Shown here: positions 8,596-9,652 of the stretch, piece after piece
Numbering within the stretch: the first letter of the stretch is position 1
How the letters are laid out: each line of letters opens with the position of its first letter
Assembly (NCBI GenBank): GCA_034436375.1
Contig: DAOTVS010000306.1
Span: 1-9,652 of the forward strand
DNA from: DAOTVS01 sp034436375
GTDB taxonomy: Bacteria; Chloroflexota; Anaerolineae; SpSt-313
DNA length: 9,652 bases
Direction: 5' to 3'
Position numbers and translations under genes: made by a program
The notes under the pieces: generated by a model
Databases searched by the model: none
Told to the model about the DNA's origin: nothing
What the model saw: only the letters and a program-made list of their open reading frames with translations

Positions 8596-9652
8596 GGCCA
8601 ACCTCCAGCACGCGCAGGCTCTCGATGCCCCGGTCGTCCACGATTTTCACTGCGATGCGGCCGTGCGGGCCTAGCTCGAAAGGAAGCGAGACGGTGCCGC
8701 GATAGGCCTCGATGAGATCCTCATCAATCTCAGCCCTCAGGTTCTTGGCCAGACGAGACCAGCCGTCCTTCTCACCCGCCATCGGGAAGAAGACCTGCCT
8801 TGGGAAAAGGCTGCGGCCGTCATAGTCCGTATCGAGCATCCACAGCGCGATCTTTTCCGCTCCGCCGGAATCGATGGTGCCGGAGCGCGGGTCGTAATAG
8901 TCGTAGCCCAACACCTCGACCTGATACTTGCCCTGGTCGCTACCTTTGCTAAAGCCGGTCACCCGCACGTCGGGCTGGCCGATGAGCCAGAAGCTCTCGT
9001 TGGAGGCGCGCTTCTTTCTGAGATCCTCCGTGAGAAGGTCCGCGTTCATCTGTACTTTGAGCAGGGTGACGCCGGGCCAGTGGGTCTCGTCGATGTCCTT
9101 GGCAGCCTCGGGATCGAACTGAAAGGCGGCAAAGATCACCAGCTTGGGCTTAGGCACCAGCATCTGCGCCTCTTCGAGGGCGAGTCCCACCTGGCGCTGC
9201 TCCAAAGGAGCATAGGCAGGGCCGAAGGAGATCACGGCGCGCTGGGGGCTATCGGTCTTGGTCTCGGCCGAGGCGTGCAGCCAGCGAGCGCCGGGGAGCG
9301 CTTCCATAGCGAAAAACTCGATCTTCTGGCCCGAGCGGGCGCGGATGCCCGTCTTGAGCAACTCGTCTCGCCACTCGAGCTGGCGCAGGGTTTCGCCGGA
9401 GCGGCCGATGGAGGCATCGGCGGGACTGGGTGCAGGCTCCTCGGCGATGTCGCTCAGCGAGCGCACGGTGGGGGCAGGGACGGCCTCGACCGTGAAGGGG
9501 CCGCTGACGCGAGCTTTGGAGTTATCCACGTAGGGCTGATCGTAGAGGGTCTCCTGGCCTGGAGGCTCATTGTTGGCGATGGATTTCAGGGTGATGTGGG
9601 GGACCACTTTGTATCGGAACCCGCTGCCGACGCCTTCCTCTGGCTGCGCCAG
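8576..9652 (-). CDS. Type III-like site-specific DNA methyltransferase, C-terminal part (5' end beyond window)
   Basis: The frame is open to the right edge, so only the last 358 residues are visible; the GTG at 9607 is an internal valine codon. The recognisable block is FRYKVVPHITLKSIANN, followed shortly by ETLYDQPY and then VSGPFTVEAV. From memory these mark the region after the catalytic half in large adenine-specific methyltransferases that pair with this type of Res subunit. The catalytic DPPY and SAM-binding motifs are not in the window, so the methyltransferase call rests on these blocks and on the adjacent res gene. The rest, about 80-358, has no motif I can name and is probably the target-recognition or subunit-contact region. 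Its stop overlaps the res start by 20 nt, typical of a mod-res operon. Modification presumably protects the host from the Res nuclease. Confidence 0.78.
   Translation of the reverse strand: MAQPEEGVGSGFRYKVVPHITLKSIANNEPPGQETLYDQPYVDNSKARVSGPFTVEAVPAPTVRSLSDIAEEPAPSPADASIGRSGETLRQLEWRDELLKTGIRARSGQKIEFFAMEALPGARWLHASAETKTDSPQRAVISFGPAYAPLEQRQVGLALEEAQMLVPKPKLVIFAAFQFDPEAAKDIDETHWPGVTLLKVQMNADLLTEDLRKKRASNESFWLIGQPDVRVTGFSKGSDQGKYQVEVLGYDYYDPRSGTIDSGGAEKIALWMLDTDYDGRSLFPRQVFFPMAGEKDGWSRLAKNLRAEIDEDLIEAYRGTVSLPFELGPHGRIAVKIVDDRGIESLRVLEVGHAASDH
8602..8606 (-). promoter_or_regulatory. Ribosome binding site that decides the res start
   Basis: The minus strand reads GGAGG here, inside the last codons of the methyltransferase gene. 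It is 6 nt from the ATG at 8595 and directly adjacent to the TTG at 8601. This supports the ATG and re-initiation by ribosomes finishing the upstream gene. Confidence 0.65.

Overview
This is a high-GC bacterial window. The gene set suggests Chloroflexota (Anaerolineae-like): a DHH-CBS-CBS-tRNA nucleotidyltransferase fusion, a stand-alone gatB and a lone proteasome-like Ntn hydrolase. That placement is an inference from gene content and is not proven. No rRNA, tRNA, CRISPR array, insertion sequence or integrase is visible.

Left edge (1-443): the N-terminal part of an ECF sigma factor reads leftward off the window. It is divergent from the large gene that follows. The spacer holds a plausible ECF-type promoter for the sigma gene and an extended -10 box for the rightward gene. 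444-3086 (+) encodes an 880-residue protein joining a DHH/DHHA1 phosphoesterase, two CBS domains and a class II tRNA nucleotidyltransferase / poly(A) polymerase. It probably acts in tRNA 3'-end synthesis or RNA end metabolism.

Middle (3087-5778): a perfect 31-bp inverted repeat with a 4-nt loop fills the gap between this gene and a convergent proteasome-beta-like gene (3163-3837, -). That gene has its own near-consensus sigma-70 promoter. gatB (3977-5422, -), the B subunit of the Asp/Glu-tRNA(Asn/Gln) amidotransferase, lies upstream, also with its own promoter. The 356-nt stretch between gatB and the next gene (5423-5778) holds the gatB promoter and nothing else I can support.

Right side (5779-9652, -): a mod-res operon of a type III-like restriction-modification system. 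The C-terminal part of the DNA methyltransferase enters from the right edge. It overlaps by 20 nt the start of a 938-residue helicase-nuclease with intact helicase motifs and a C-terminal PD-(D/E)xK site. The two proteins should form one restriction-modification complex; the methyltransferase catalytic motifs lie outside the window. The other genes look like housekeeping or regulatory genes. I do not see convincing evidence of an entirely new system. The most unusual items are the long palindrome, the fused tRNA enzyme, the orphan Ntn hydrolase and the compact methyltransferase C-terminus.
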